Positions 26,801 through 36,318 of a stretch of 59,393 nucleotides of DNA are shown in pieces (the stretch's first letter is position 1; each line of letters opens with the position of its first letter). Both the position numbers and the translations under genes were made by a program. A model generated the notes under the pieces. That model did not search any database. It was given only the letters and a program-made list of their open reading frames with translations, and was not told the DNA's origin. The stretch spans positions 1 to 59,393 of the forward strand of contig JAJDNH010000161.1 of the NCBI GenBank assembly GCA_022340775.1. The letters run 5' to 3'. The stretch comes from Acidobacteriota bacterium. Lineage in GTDB: Bacteria > Acidobacteriota > Thermoanaerobaculia > Thermoanaerobaculales > Sulfomarinibacteraceae.

Positions 26801-27346
26801 CTACCGGGGTCTCAAGATGAGAAGCCGGGAGGCGCCGCCGGCGAGCTCGCGCTCGAGGCGCAGCGCCTTGCCCCGCCACTCCGCCGTCGCCGGGCACTCG
26901 AGGCAGGCCACGCCGTCTTCGGTCAGCAGCGTCGCCACCGCTTCCAGAGCCTGCGCGCCCTCCTCCCACAGCTCGAACGGCGGATCCGCCCACACCAGGT
27001 CGAACCGTTCGCCCCGCGCCACGAGGGCGCGGACCGCTGACAGAACCGGCCGGACGAGGACCCGGGCTGCCTCGTCAGCCCCGAGGGCGCTCAGGTTGGC
27101 CTCGATCAGGGCGGCGGCCTTGCGGTGACGCTCGACGAAAACCGCCTCGCGCGCCCCTCGCGACAGCGCTTCCAGCCCGACGGCGCCGGTGCCCGCGAAC
27201 AGATCGAGCACGCGGGCGTCCGTCACGAGGCCTGAGAGCACGGCGAACGCCCGCTCCCGCAGAGCATCCGGCGTCGGTCGCAGCGGCATCCCCCGCGGTG
27301 GACCCTTGAGGCGGCGGGAACGCCACCGACCGCCGGTGATCCTCAC
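26801..27346 (-). CDS. rsmD: 16S rRNA (guanine966-N2)-methyltransferase
   Basis: 181 residues. N-terminal MRITGGRWRSRRLKGP and RPTPDALRERAFAVL are typical of RsmD; the SAM motif is VLDLFAGTGAVGLEALSRGA and the catalytic motif is DPPF. It methylates G966 of 16S rRNA. The start is GTG at 27346, overlapping the stop of the preceding gene by 4 bases (GTGA). Confidence 0.93.
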   Translation of the reverse strand: MRITGGRWRSRRLKGPPRGMPLRPTPDALRERAFAVLSGLVTDARVLDLFAGTGAVGLEALSRGAREAVFVERHRKAAALIEANLSALGADEAARVLVRPVLSAVRALVARGERFDLVWADPPFELWEEGAQALEAVATLLTEDGVACLECPATAEWRGKALRLERELAGGASRLLILRPR

Positions 27347-27984
27347 CGCGGGCGCTCCAGGAGCTCGAGGATGCGAGAGTCCCTTTGGCCTTTCGCCACG
27401 TACTCGATCACGCCGACATCCTCGTACTCGACGACCACTCCGCCGTCATCGTGAACCTCGACCACTACCGCCGTCTGGCCCGTCACCATCCGCAACCGAT
27501 CGCCACGCCGTGGCTCCCAGATCGCGAGGCGATCGTGGGCCGGCTTGGTTTCCATGACGACCGTCTGGAGGTCGTCGAGCGTCGCCAACAACCTGCCGAG
27601 TGCGAGCTTCGGCGAGCGCAATGTCGCATAGCGAACGACTCTCTCGGGCCCCTCTCCTACATGAAGCGTGATGACACCGACGTTATCGGCGGGGAGATCC
27701 TGCTGCGGCTCGAGAGCATCGAGGCCCGGCAGAGTCTCGGTGACCGCCGCCAGGTAGCCGAGGTACGCCTCCGCGCTCAGGGTCCGCCGCCGGACCACGG
27801 TTTGGACGCCGTCCTCTGACAGCGACACAACGGCGACCCGATTGTCAAACAGAGAGAGGCGGGTACGCGAGTCCCCGCGAGTGACGATTCGCTCCACGAC
27901 CGGCGACGGCACCCGAGCGGTCGGCGTCGGCGACGGCATTGCAGTGGCCGCCTGGAGGGCTATCAGAAGCAGTGCGGCCGTCAT
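27343..27984 (-). CDS. secreted protein of unknown function
   Basis: 213 residues with a short Sec-type signal (MTAALLLIALQAATAMPS), then a mainly beta domain. Blocks such as RLSLFDNRVAVVSLSEDGVQ and TAVVVEVHDDGGVVVEYEDV suggest two similar strand-rich halves. No family is recognised. ATG at 27984 overlaps the stop of the upstream CCA-fusion gene, and its own stop overlaps rsmD, so all three are coupled. Confidence 0.7.
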   Translation of the reverse strand: MTAALLLIALQAATAMPSPTPTARVPSPVVERIVTRGDSRTRLSLFDNRVAVVSLSEDGVQTVVRRRTLSAEAYLGYLAAVTETLPGLDALEPQQDLPADNVGVITLHVGEGPERVVRYATLRSPKLALGRLLATLDDLQTVVMETKPAHDRLAIWEPRRGDRLRMVTGQTAVVVEVHDDGGVVVEYEDVGVIEYVAKGQRDSRILELLERPR

Positions 27985-30641
27985 TGCGTCCGACCCTGTC
28001 CGCCCTGCCCCGAGCGTCGCCTCATCAGCTTGCGAGCACGGGCCAGTGCGAACTCCGAGCTCTCGGCGGCGCCGATATCGCCATCCACCAGCGCGTCCCT
28101 GGTCTCCCGCAGGGCCCGCCCGATGTGAGGTCCCGGCGGAAGACCCTGTTCGAGGAGGTCGTGGCCGCTCACTTCTGGCCGTACCCTGGTCGCGGCCTCG
28201 ACGGCGTTTGCGAGCCGCCTCCGCCGCTCGAGATCGAGGCCGGCCATGGAGAGCAGCACCGCTCCGACCGGGACCTCCTCGACCGCGCGGACAAGCGTGC
28301 TCAGCGAGGATGCAGCATCGACCACTGCCCGTAGGCTCGCAACCCTCTGTGCGCACTCGACCAGGCAGCTGCGCCGCTCTCCGGCCAGCTTCAGTCGCGA
28401 CACCAGGCCGGTTGCGGCCTTTTCGTCGCCGAACAGGGTCAGGGCGCCCAGAAACAGCAGCCACGGTGGGCCGGGGTCGCCGCGGTGCTCCACCTCGTAC
28501 CACTTGATGACGCCCTCGAGCTCGAGCAGGAAGAAGCGCAGCTCGTCGTTCCAGGTCACCGCGGGAGCGACGACGCCCAGCAGCCCGAGCTCGGCCACCA
28601 GCGACAGCGCCTCGGTTGGGTGGGGCTCACTCAGCAGCAGCGCCAGCTCGTGGCAGAGGCGTTGGCCCGAAAGGCGTTCGAACACCTTCTCCCGCACGGC
28701 GGTCTCGATCAGGTTGTGGGTGTCGGCGGCGATCTGAAATCCGAGGCGGCGGGAGTATCGTACGGCGCGGATCGCGCGCGTCGGATCGTCGATGAACGAG
28801 AGCGCATTGAGGACACGGATCTCTCGCCGGTGCAGGTCCTTGCGCCCGCCGAAGAAGTCCACGAGGGTACCGAAGCGATCTCCGGACAAGAGAACTGCGA
28901 GCGCGTTGATCGTGAAGTCGCGGCGGTACAGGTCCTGGCGAATGAGTGAGGTCTCGACTTCCGGCAGCGCCGCGGGCGTCCGATAGAACTCGGTTCGCGC
29001 CGACGCCACGTCGACCTTGTTGCCGGAGGGCAACGTGATCACCGAGGTCAAAAAAGGACGGTGAGGATGGCTGCGGCCGGCCGTCTCCTGCGCCAGCGCC
29101 TCGGCAAAGGCAATGCCGTCGCCCTCCACTACGAGGTCGACATCCTCGTTGGCCCGCCCGAGCAGCAGGTCGCGGACGACCCCGCCGACCAGGTACACGT
29201 CTTCCCCGCGGCTGGCGGCAAGCTCCCTCACGGTCGCCAGGAGGTCCTGCACCCACGGCGGCGCGACCTCGCGCAGCAGGCGGTTGACCGGCTGGCTGAC
29301 GAGGCGAGCGCCCCGGATGCGGTTGTCGAGCGATGTCCCGGCCTCACGCTGCAGCTCGAACAGCCGGCGGAAAAGCTCCATGCGGGTGATCAACCCCACC
29401 GGGCGTCCTCCGTCCTCGACGATCACGAACCGGTACGAGCGCTCGAGGAACAGGTCGCGAAGGTCCTCCAGCGGGGTGGCGCCTCCCACCGTCGGCACCC
29501 GCGGCAGCATGACAGTGCTCACCGGCCGGCCGGCCAGGCCGTGGGCGAGCCCCTGGTCCAGGAGCTGGCGGGTCACCGTGCCGACTAGCTCCCCCGACGA
29601 GTGGTCCTCCACCGGGAGCGCGTTCACCCGCAGCTGGTTGGCACGCTCCTTGGCCTGGGCAACGGTCGCGCTGTCGATCACGGTGAAGATGCGCTTGACG
29701 GCCGCATCCCGTGCCGCGAGCGGAGGCGGCATCTCCTGCTCGAGCAGCCTCAGCAGCTCCTCCCGTACCTCGACTGCCAGCCGCCCGGACAGGCGCGCGG
29801 AGGCAGCGGTCGCATGACCGCCACCGCCGAACGGCTGCACCAGCCGTGCCGCGTACAACCCGGGAAGGTGGGAGCGAACGATGAGGTTGATGTGCGGCGG
29901 CCGGACCAGCATCACGATGCCGACCTTGAGGTCGAAGGTCTCCATCCAACGGTGAATGACGAACGCCGCCTCCTCGTGGTAGCTGTCCACGACGATCTCT
30001 GCGAACGACACGGGCACACCGTTGACCGCGACCTCCTCTGTGTTCTCCACCAGGCGGCTGAGCAGCTCGAACTGTTCCGGCTCGAGGCTCCGCAGCAGCC
30101 ACCGCCTCACCCATTCGAGTGAGCCCCCTTCCTCCACCAGCCAGGCGGCCGCCCGGAAGTCGCCGGGAGCGGTCTCGCGGTAGGAAAGACCCCCCGTGTC
30201 CTCGTAGATGCCCATCAGCAGCAGCGAGGCCTCTTCCTGCGCTGGCCGCACGCCCCGCTCCTGCATGAGGTTGGCGATCAGGGTGCAGGTGGCGCCGACC
30301 CGGTCTGAGATCACCTCCACCGCCCCGAGACCGTCTGGCTCCCCGATGTGGTGGTCGATGAGTGTCATCGGACACCGATCGCGTTGGATGAGGTCCCATG
30401 CCTCACCCAGCCGCTTGGGCTTGCGGGTGTCGACCACCACTGCGTGCTCCCACCTCGCTCGGCGAGCCTCCCGCAGTCGGAGCTCTGGGAACGACAGCTT
30501 GGTCTCGGCCAGGAAGCGGCGCACGGTGATCTCCTGCGAACCCGGAAACAGGACCCGGTGTTTGGGAAACAGGCGCACCGCACACACCGCCGCCGCGAAC
30601 GCGTCGAAGTCGGCCGACAGGTGGGTCGTAATGATCAGCAC
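27981..30641 (-). CDS. DHH phosphoesterase-CBS-tRNA nucleotidyltransferase fusion
   Basis: 886 residues in three parts. Residues 1-300 are a DHH/DHHA1 phosphoesterase (SADFDAF, DT at 71, DHH at 96-98, FGGGGHATAAS near 290). About 310-430 are two CBS domains (VSTVMLPRVPTVGGATPLED, RFVIVEDGGRPVGLITRMEL). From about 470 there is a class II poly(A) polymerase/CCA-adding head with YLVGGVVRDLLLGRANEDVD, RRDFTINALAV and RAIRAVRYSRRLGF. It probably adds A or CCA to tRNA 3' ends, with a nuclease module and nucleotide-sensing CBS pair attached. Start GTG at 30641. Confidence 0.9.
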   Translation of the reverse strand: MLIITTHLSADFDAFAAAVCAVRLFPKHRVLFPGSQEITVRRFLAETKLSFPELRLREARRARWEHAVVVDTRKPKRLGEAWDLIQRDRCPMTLIDHHIGEPDGLGAVEVISDRVGATCTLIANLMQERGVRPAQEEASLLLMGIYEDTGGLSYRETAPGDFRAAAWLVEEGGSLEWVRRWLLRSLEPEQFELLSRLVENTEEVAVNGVPVSFAEIVVDSYHEEAAFVIHRWMETFDLKVGIVMLVRPPHINLIVRSHLPGLYAARLVQPFGGGGHATAASARLSGRLAVEVREELLRLLEQEMPPPLAARDAAVKRIFTVIDSATVAQAKERANQLRVNALPVEDHSSGELVGTVTRQLLDQGLAHGLAGRPVSTVMLPRVPTVGGATPLEDLRDLFLERSYRFVIVEDGGRPVGLITRMELFRRLFELQREAGTSLDNRIRGARLVSQPVNRLLREVAPPWVQDLLATVRELAASRGEDVYLVGGVVRDLLLGRANEDVDLVVEGDGIAFAEALAQETAGRSHPHRPFLTSVITLPSGNKVDVASARTEFYRTPAALPEVETSLIRQDLYRRDFTINALAVLLSGDRFGTLVDFFGGRKDLHRREIRVLNALSFIDDPTRAIRAVRYSRRLGFQIAADTHNLIETAVREKVFERLSGQRLCHELALLLSEPHPTEALSLVAELGLLGVVAPAVTWNDELRFFLLELEGVIKWYEVEHRGDPGPPWLLFLGALTLFGDEKAATGLVSRLKLAGERRSCLVECAQRVASLRAVVDAASSLSTLVRAVEEVPVGAVLLSMAGLDLERRRRLANAVEAATRVRPEVSGHDLLEQGLPPGPHIGRALRETRDALVDGDIGAAESSEFALARARKLMRRRSGQGGQGRTQ

Positions 30642-30785
30642 ACCCCATTCTAAGTACTTCTGGTCGCAGCTTCGCTCGCATCCGGGAAACGACAGGTCCC
30701 ACCACCCCAGTATGGAGGCGTGCCCCGGCTGTCCTGTCAGCTGTTTTCAAGCGCGTACTCAAGCGCGCGCGAATCGCTTTCCGGG

Positions 30786-30799
30786 ACGGGAGATCCCGT
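30786..30799. other. small palindrome in the 270-base intergenic gap
   Basis: ACGGGA-GA-TCCCGT. The gap 30642-30914 otherwise holds only the stem-loop listed next; no gene is seen. Confidence 0.4.
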
Positions 30800-30868
30800 T
30801 AAAGAGGCACATCGAGACCGCCCTGGGACACGTGCTCCGGCCGAGCCGAGCCGCTGGGAGACCTTGCG

Positions 30869-30908
30869 CCGGCCTCGCTCCGATCGGTCACGACTCATCC
30901 GAGGCCGG
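30869..30908 (-). terminator. candidate 3' stem-loop after gcvPB
   Basis: Perfect 9-base arms CCGGCCTCG/CGAGGCCGG with a 22-base loop, 6 bases beyond the gcvPB stop. No T-tract follows, so it would be a stabilising or factor-dependent end rather than a classical intrinsic terminator. Confidence 0.4.
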
Positions 30909-30914
30909 TCGCGC

Positions 30915-32402
30915 TCAGGACTCGGCAGGACCCCCGGGCCGCCAGCGCAACACCGGCTGACGCGCCGCGCGCACCTCGTCCAGCCGCCCGACCGGTGTCT
31001 CATGGGGAGCCTCAAGCAAACGTTCGGGGTGCTCCTGTGCCTCGCGCGCCAGCTCCAGCATGGCCTCGCAGAACGCCTCCACCTCCTCCGGGCTGGCGCT
31101 CTCGGATGGCTCGATCATGAGGGCACCGTGGACGATCAACGGGAACGACATCGTCGGCGGGTGGAACCCATAGTCGAGGAGCCGCTTGGCGATGTCGACG
31201 TTGTGCACGCCCTGTTCTGCCTGCAGGCTGTCATCGAACACGACCTCGTGCATCGAGGGAGCGTCGTACTTCAGGTGGTATGCGCTGCGCAACCGGTGAC
31301 GCACGAGGTTCGCATAGAGCACCGCCACCTCGGACATCTCCCGCAGCCCATCCGGGCCAAGACTCCGGATGAAGGCGAGGGCCCGCACCAGGACCAGGAA
31401 GTTGGCATAGAAGCCACGCATCGGCCCGATCGAGCTCTCGTCGTCCCACTGGAGCCCGAAGCCGGATTCGTTCTTCACGACGCGCGGCACCGGCAGGTAC
31501 GGCTTCAGAACCTCCGATACGGTCACCGGCCCGGCCCCGGGGCCGCCGCCGCCGTGCGGGGTCGAGAACGTCTTGTGAAGGTTGATGTGGAGGGCATCGG
31601 CCCCCATGGCGCCCGGCAGCGCCCTGCCGACAAAGGCGTTCAGGTTCGCACCGTCGAGGTACAGCAGGCCTCCACGAGTGTGAACGAGGTCCGCGATCTC
31701 GAGGATGCGGTGCTCGAAGACGCCAAGGGTGTTGGGCACCGTCAGCATCAGACCGGCAACGCGGTCGGTCATCATGCGGTCGAGAGCCGCCAGGTCGACC
31801 GTGCCGTCCTTGGCAGAGACGATTTCGACCGCCTGGAAGCCGGCGAAGGCCGCGGTCGCCGGGTTCGTGCCGTGCGCCGAGTCCGGCACCAGCACCTGGT
31901 CGCGGTGCTCACCCCGAGCCTCGAGCGCCTTGCGGATCATCAGCATCCCGGTCAGCTCGCCGTGTGCTCCCGCCGCAGGCTGCAGGGTCACCGCCGCCAT
32001 GCCGGTGATCGAACGCAGGGCCTCGGAGAGCTCCCACATCAGCCGCAACGCGCCCTGAACCTGAGACACCGGCTGGAGAGGGTGGATCCGAGTAAAGCCG
32101 GGTAGACGGGCCGCCTGCTCGTTGATTCGCGGGTTGTACTTCATGGTGCACGAGCCGAGCGGGTAGAGACCCTCGTCGACCGCGAAGTTGAGCTGGCTCA
32201 GCCTGTGAAAGTGCTGCACCACGTCGAGCTCGCCGAGATCCGGCAGCTCGTTCAGGGACGCCCGCACGAGGTCGGCGGGAAGAACTTCCGTCGGTTCCAC
32301 GTCATCGACATCTGCAGGAGGAAGCCGGAAGCCGCCACGCGTCCGGCGGGCAGGGTTCCGTTCGAAGATCAACGGCTCCTCCCGGAGCATTCGGCGCCTC
32401 AT
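30915..32402 (-). CDS. gcvPB: glycine dehydrogenase (decarboxylating) subunit 2
   Basis: 495 residues, the PLP-bearing half of a split P-protein. Typical blocks are LYPLGSCTMKYNP, LQPAAGAHGELTG, SAHGTNPATAAFAG and the PLP-lysine region INLHKTFSTPHGGGGPG. With GcvPA it decarboxylates glycine and loads the aminomethyl group on GcvH. ATG at 32402 overlaps the gcvPA stop by 4 bases. Last gene of gcvT-H-PA-PB. Confidence 0.95.
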   Translation of the reverse strand: MRRRMLREEPLIFERNPARRTRGGFRLPPADVDDVEPTEVLPADLVRASLNELPDLGELDVVQHFHRLSQLNFAVDEGLYPLGSCTMKYNPRINEQAARLPGFTRIHPLQPVSQVQGALRLMWELSEALRSITGMAAVTLQPAAGAHGELTGMLMIRKALEARGEHRDQVLVPDSAHGTNPATAAFAGFQAVEIVSAKDGTVDLAALDRMMTDRVAGLMLTVPNTLGVFEHRILEIADLVHTRGGLLYLDGANLNAFVGRALPGAMGADALHINLHKTFSTPHGGGGPGAGPVTVSEVLKPYLPVPRVVKNESGFGLQWDDESSIGPMRGFYANFLVLVRALAFIRSLGPDGLREMSEVAVLYANLVRHRLRSAYHLKYDAPSMHEVVFDDSLQAEQGVHNVDIAKRLLDYGFHPPTMSFPLIVHGALMIEPSESASPEEVEAFCEAMLELAREAQEHPERLLEAPHETPVGRLDEVRAARQPVLRWRPGGPAES

Positions 32403-33757
32403 CTGACTCGCCCCATGGCCGCCACCAGCGCCTCCAGCTCGTGCCGGCTGCTGCGCTCGGTGACGGCGACCAGCAGGCCGTCCGGCCACGATCCTCCCCA
32501 GAGCCGCGATGGGACGCCGGCCAGCACCCCCTCGTCGGCCATGCGCTCCACCAGCTCCGGGCCGGAACCCGGCCCGAGAAGGAGCATCTCGTTGAAGACC
32601 GCGCTACCTGGGTAGGCCAGCCGCCAGCCCCCGCCGATCGTGGCGACCCTCTCCCGCAGCCAGGCCGCGCGGCTCAGACAGGAATTGGCCAGCGCGCACA
32701 GGCCGCTGCCACCGAGCAGCTCCAGCCAGACGGTTGCCGCCAGCGCCATGAGACCGTGGTTGGTGCAGATGTTCGAGGTCGCCTTGGCACGGCGAATGTG
32801 CTGCTCGCGGGTGGACAGAGTCAGGCAGAAGCCCCTGCGGCCTTCGGCGTCGACGGTCTCGCCGACCAGCCGTCCCGGCATCTGCCGCACGTGCTCCTCG
32901 CGGCATGCGAAGAAGCCCAGGTGCGGGCCACCGAACCCTGCCGGGATCCCGAACGACTGCGCCTCGCCGCACACGATGTCGAAGCCGAGCGCGCCGCCGC
33001 CCTTGAGCACGCCGAGCGAGGCCGCCTCGGCCACCACCTGGATCGCGATCGCACCGCAGCCGTGCGCCGCTGCTGCTGCGGCCGGCAGATCCTCGATCAC
33101 GCCGAGGAAGTTCGGCGACTGCACGACGACTCCGCAGACGTCCTCACCGACGGCGGCAACCAGCGCACAGCCGTCGAGGCGGGCATCCTCCGACAGCGGA
33201 ACGGTCTCGACCTCGAGTCCGAGCGCGTCGGCGTAGGTATTGAGGACCCGCCGGTAGACCGGGTGGACCGTCTCGGCGACAAGGATGCGGTCGCGTCGCC
33301 CGCGGTGAATGCGGTGGGCCATCAGCGCCGCCTCCACGACCGCTGTGGCCCCGTCGTACAGCGAGGCGTTCGCGACCTCGAGCCCGGTCAGCTGGCAGAT
33401 GATCGTCTGGAACTCGAAAATCACCTGCAGCGTTCCTTGCGAGATCTCGGGCTGGTATGGGGTATACGAGGTGAAGAACTCGGCCCGGCCGAGAACCGCA
33501 TCGACGGCCGCCGGCTGCACGTGGCGGTAGACGCCTGCGCCGAGGAACGACGGCATGTCATCGAGCGTCAGGTTCTCGCCGGCCAGCCCCTCCAGATAGG
33601 TGAGCAGTGAGGCCTCGTCGAGCGCCTCGGGTACGCCGACGGCCCCTACCTGCACACTCTGCGGCAACTGTGAAAACAGCTGGTCCACGGATCCCTTGCC
33701 GATCTCGGCAAGGATCCGCGCCCGGTCCTCGGCACCGGCGCCGATCCAGGGATGCAT
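32399..33757 (-). CDS. gcvPA: glycine dehydrogenase (decarboxylating) subunit 1
   Basis: 452 residues, the N-terminal half of the split P-protein: FLGAGVYRHVQPAAVD, FFTSYTPYQPEISQGTLQ, NASLYDGATAV and GGPHLGFFA are family signatures. It forms a heterodimer with GcvPB. The ATG at 33757 shares one base with the gcvH stop (TGATG), which points to translational coupling. Confidence 0.95.
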   Translation of the reverse strand: MHPWIGAGAEDRARILAEIGKGSVDQLFSQLPQSVQVGAVGVPEALDEASLLTYLEGLAGENLTLDDMPSFLGAGVYRHVQPAAVDAVLGRAEFFTSYTPYQPEISQGTLQVIFEFQTIICQLTGLEVANASLYDGATAVVEAALMAHRIHRGRRDRILVAETVHPVYRRVLNTYADALGLEVETVPLSEDARLDGCALVAAVGEDVCGVVVQSPNFLGVIEDLPAAAAAAHGCGAIAIQVVAEAASLGVLKGGGALGFDIVCGEAQSFGIPAGFGGPHLGFFACREEHVRQMPGRLVGETVDAEGRRGFCLTLSTREQHIRRAKATSNICTNHGLMALAATVWLELLGGSGLCALANSCLSRAAWLRERVATIGGGWRLAYPGSAVFNEMLLLGPGSGPELVERMADEGVLAGVPSRLWGGSWPDGLLVAVTERSSRHELEALVAAMGRVR

Positions 33758-34143
33758 CAGTGGCTTTCCTCGGCCAGGAACTGCTCGTATGCGGCGCCGT
33801 CCAGCAGGGTGTCCTCGTCGATCGACGAGACCCGGATCTTCACCAGCCAACCGTCACCGAACGGATCGTCGTTGATCAGGTTCGGCTCCTCATCGAGCCG
33901 CTCGTTGACCTCCACGATCTCACCTGCGACTGGGGCGAAGAACTCAGATACCGCCTTGACCGACTCGAGGGTGCCCAGCTCCTCGGCAGCGTCCACGGTC
34001 AACCCGGTGTCGGGCAGTTCCACGTAGACCACCTCGCCGAGCTGGTCCTGCGCGTAATGGCTGATTCCGACGACCACGGTCCCGTCATCGCGCCGCAACC
34101 ACTCGTGAGTCTTGGTGAACAGGAGATCATTCGGTACCGACAT
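33757..34143 (-). CDS. gcvH: glycine cleavage system H protein
   Basis: 128 residues. It begins with TKTHEWLRRDDGTVVVGIS, and the lipoylation lysine lies in LGTLESVKAVSEF. The lipoyl arm shuttles the aminomethyl group between P, T and L proteins. ATG at 34143 has GGAGGG upstream; the frame is open further upstream but carries no conserved sequence. No lipoamide dehydrogenase gene is in the window. Confidence 0.95.
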   Translation of the reverse strand: MSVPNDLLFTKTHEWLRRDDGTVVVGISHYAQDQLGEVVYVELPDTGLTVDAAEELGTLESVKAVSEFFAPVAGEIVEVNERLDEEPNLINDDPFGDGWLVKIRVSSIDEDTLLDGAAYEQFLAEESH

Positions 34144-34240
34144 CCAGCCCTCCTTGGTCTTCCGCCGCACTCCCGGTACGGCCCTCAACACCCCGACGGT
34201 ACGCACCCGCGGCCGCGGCCGGGACGCGCCATATTGTCCA

Positions 34241-35365
34241 TCAGCTCTTCTTCTTCCGCGAGTAGAAGGGAAGCTCGACGACTCTCGCACGGCGACCGCT
34301 GCCCCGGATGGAGATCCAGATCTCGGTGCCGGGTGCACTCAGCTCGGCAGGGACGTACGCCATCCCGACCGCCTTGCCGAGGGTCGGCGAGTGAGTGCCA
34401 GAGGTCACCTCTCCCACCTCATCGGCTGCGTTCTCGGCGGCCAGCACGGGGTAGCCGTGACGGCCAATCCCACGGTCTACCATCTCGAACCCGACCAGCC
34501 GGCGCTCGGTGCCCTCCTGCAGCTGCCGTTCGATCACGTCGCGGCCGATGAAGTCGCCCTTCTCGACCTTCACGATCCACTCAAGGCCGGCCTCGATCGG
34601 CGTGGTTGTGCCATCGATATCATTTCCATACAAGCACATGCCGGCTTCGAGGCGGAGCGTGTCGCGGGCCCCGAGCCCGGCCGGGATGAGGCCCTTCGGA
34701 CCCCCTTCCTCGAGCAGTGCACGCCACACGGGCGGCGCATCCTCGGGCGCCAGATAGAGCTCGAACCCGTCCTCGCCGGTGTACCCCGTGCGAGCGATGA
34801 TGGCTGCGCGCCCCAGGACATCGCCCCAGGTAAACCGGTAGTAGCGAATCTGGGAAAGGTCGGTCTCGGTCATTGCCTGGACCACCTCGAGCGCGACCGG
34901 CCCCTGAACCGCGATTTGAGCCGTCTCGTCGGAGCGGTTGATGACCTCGACGCCGTCCTCGCCTTCGGCCAGCTCCCTGATGTAGGCGAAGTCCTTGTCC
35001 ACGTTGGCCGCGTTGACCACCAGCAGGTACTCGTCATCGGTCATCCTGTGGACCAGTAGATCGTCCACGAACGTCCCCTGGGGGTACATCAGGCCGGTGT
35101 ACTGGGCTCGCCCGACCACCATCTTGGAGTGGTCGTTGCAGGAGATCCGCTGCACGAACTCCAGGGCGCGCGAGCCTCTGATCGTGATCTCCCCCATATG
35201 GGACACGTCGAACAGGCCGGCATGCGTCCGTACCGCCGTGTGCTCGTCGCCGATCGAGGTGTACTGCACGGGCATCTCGAAGCCTGCAAAAGGAACGATC
35301 TTGCCGCCCGCCGCAACGTGTTCATCGTAGAGCGGAGTACGCTTGAGAAGCTGGCTCTCGGTCAC
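34241..35365 (-). CDS. gcvT: aminomethyltransferase (glycine cleavage T protein)
   Basis: 374 residues with MPVQYTSIGDEHTAVR, LFDVSHMGEI, NDHSKMVVGRAQYT, RTGYTGEDGFELY, GLGARDTLRLEAGMCLYG and a C-terminal THSPTLGKAVGMAYVP: a complete T-protein. It moves the one-carbon unit to tetrahydrofolate, which links to folP in this window. The start is GTG at 35365 with a strong GGAGGAGGT 6 bases upstream. I find no glycine-riboswitch sequence in the 170 bases upstream. Confidence 0.95.
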   Translation of the reverse strand: MTESQLLKRTPLYDEHVAAGGKIVPFAGFEMPVQYTSIGDEHTAVRTHAGLFDVSHMGEITIRGSRALEFVQRISCNDHSKMVVGRAQYTGLMYPQGTFVDDLLVHRMTDDEYLLVVNAANVDKDFAYIRELAEGEDGVEVINRSDETAQIAVQGPVALEVVQAMTETDLSQIRYYRFTWGDVLGRAAIIARTGYTGEDGFELYLAPEDAPPVWRALLEEGGPKGLIPAGLGARDTLRLEAGMCLYGNDIDGTTTPIEAGLEWIVKVEKGDFIGRDVIERQLQEGTERRLVGFEMVDRGIGRHGYPVLAAENAADEVGEVTSGTHSPTLGKAVGMAYVPAELSAPGTEIWISIRGSGRRARVVELPFYSRKKKS

Positions 35366-35535
35366 GCGGCACCTCCTCCTCTCACGATCCCGAGAAGACT
35401 ATCACCCCGCTTCCAGCCAGGAAAGGGGCTGCGGCGTTCACTCGCACCGGTCCGCCGTGGACCCGAAGCAGCGAGCGCCCTGCGTCAACCGCCGGCAGAC
35501 GGCCGTGCGAGGGCGGTCGCCGTCGGCGCTGTCGC

Positions 35536-36315
35536 TCACGAAGAGGCGAACAAGCGGGTCAGCATCTCCCGAGCATGATCGAGATCACCGGATCCCGACT
35601 CAACCTGAGAGAGAAGGTAGGCGTAGCTCTTGCCGAGCGGCTCGAGGTCGCCGCTGCGGACCAGCTCCAACAGCTCCTCCAACGCCGCGCGGCCCTGGTC
35701 GCCAAGCGTCTTCCGGCCCAGCTCGCGCTCGATGATGACCCTTGCCAGCGACAGCACTTCCTGACGCTCCTGCATCTCTTCGTCGGAAGGGTCGCTCTCC
35801 CCGTCCGGCGCCACGAACGGCTCCTCCGACACCTCCGACTCCTCCACCTCGCGGGGGAGGAACGGTTCGGCGGGGCCTTCCGTGCCCGGTTTGATACCGT
35901 CCGGCAACTGACGCAACTGGCGGCTGAACCGACCCAGCATCAGGTACAGCTCCTTGTCCGATGCGAAGTTGCCGACCAGCCGGGCGGTCCGGTCGAGCTC
36001 CAGCTGCTCCGCCTCCTGGAGCATGATGTAGGCCATCGCACCCTTTTCGAGGGTGATCTTCCGGGCCTTTACGCGCCAGGCCGTCAGCTCGCCCGCCACG
36101 TAGCAGCTGTCGGCAGCCTGCACCGAAACCGCCTCCACCTTGACCCCGGGGTCAACGCGGACCGAGCCGCTGCCGGACTCGATCAGGCTGTAGGAGCCCG
36201 AGTTCTGGATCACGAGGTTGCCGGGCGTCTTGATCGAGAGCTGCCCGTGCTCGTTGACCGAGATGTCGGTTCCTGAGGGGATGATCATGGTCGGAAAGTT
36301 GCGTTCGTCTTCCAT
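35536..36315 (-). CDS. bactofilin-like / acidic-tail protein
   Basis: 259 residues. Residues about 10-115 show short hydrophobic repeats ending in Gly (SIKTPGNLVIQNSGSYSLIE, VEAVSVQAADSCYVAGELT), as in a beta-helix of the bactofilin type. The rest is acidic linker and helical (ALEELLELVRSGDLEPLG). The assignment rests on pattern and on its place 3 bases after an M23 peptidase gene, the usual bactofilin neighbour. ATG at 36315 has GAGGTG upstream. Could also be an unrelated beta-solenoid scaffold. Confidence 0.5.
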   Translation of the reverse strand: MEDERNFPTMIIPSGTDISVNEHGQLSIKTPGNLVIQNSGSYSLIESGSGSVRVDPGVKVEAVSVQAADSCYVAGELTAWRVKARKITLEKGAMAYIMLQEAEQLELDRTARLVGNFASDKELYLMLGRFSRQLRQLPDGIKPGTEGPAEPFLPREVEESEVSEEPFVAPDGESDPSDEEMQERQEVLSLARVIIERELGRKTLGDQGRAALEELLELVRSGDLEPLGKSYAYLLSQVESGSGDLDHAREMLTRLFASS

Positions 36316-36318
36316 TTT

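Noticed and set aside
35366-35535. Glycine riboswitch upstream of gcvT
   Set aside because: The conserved riboswitch words and paired aptamer stems are absent; only a strong Shine-Dalgarno sequence is seen.
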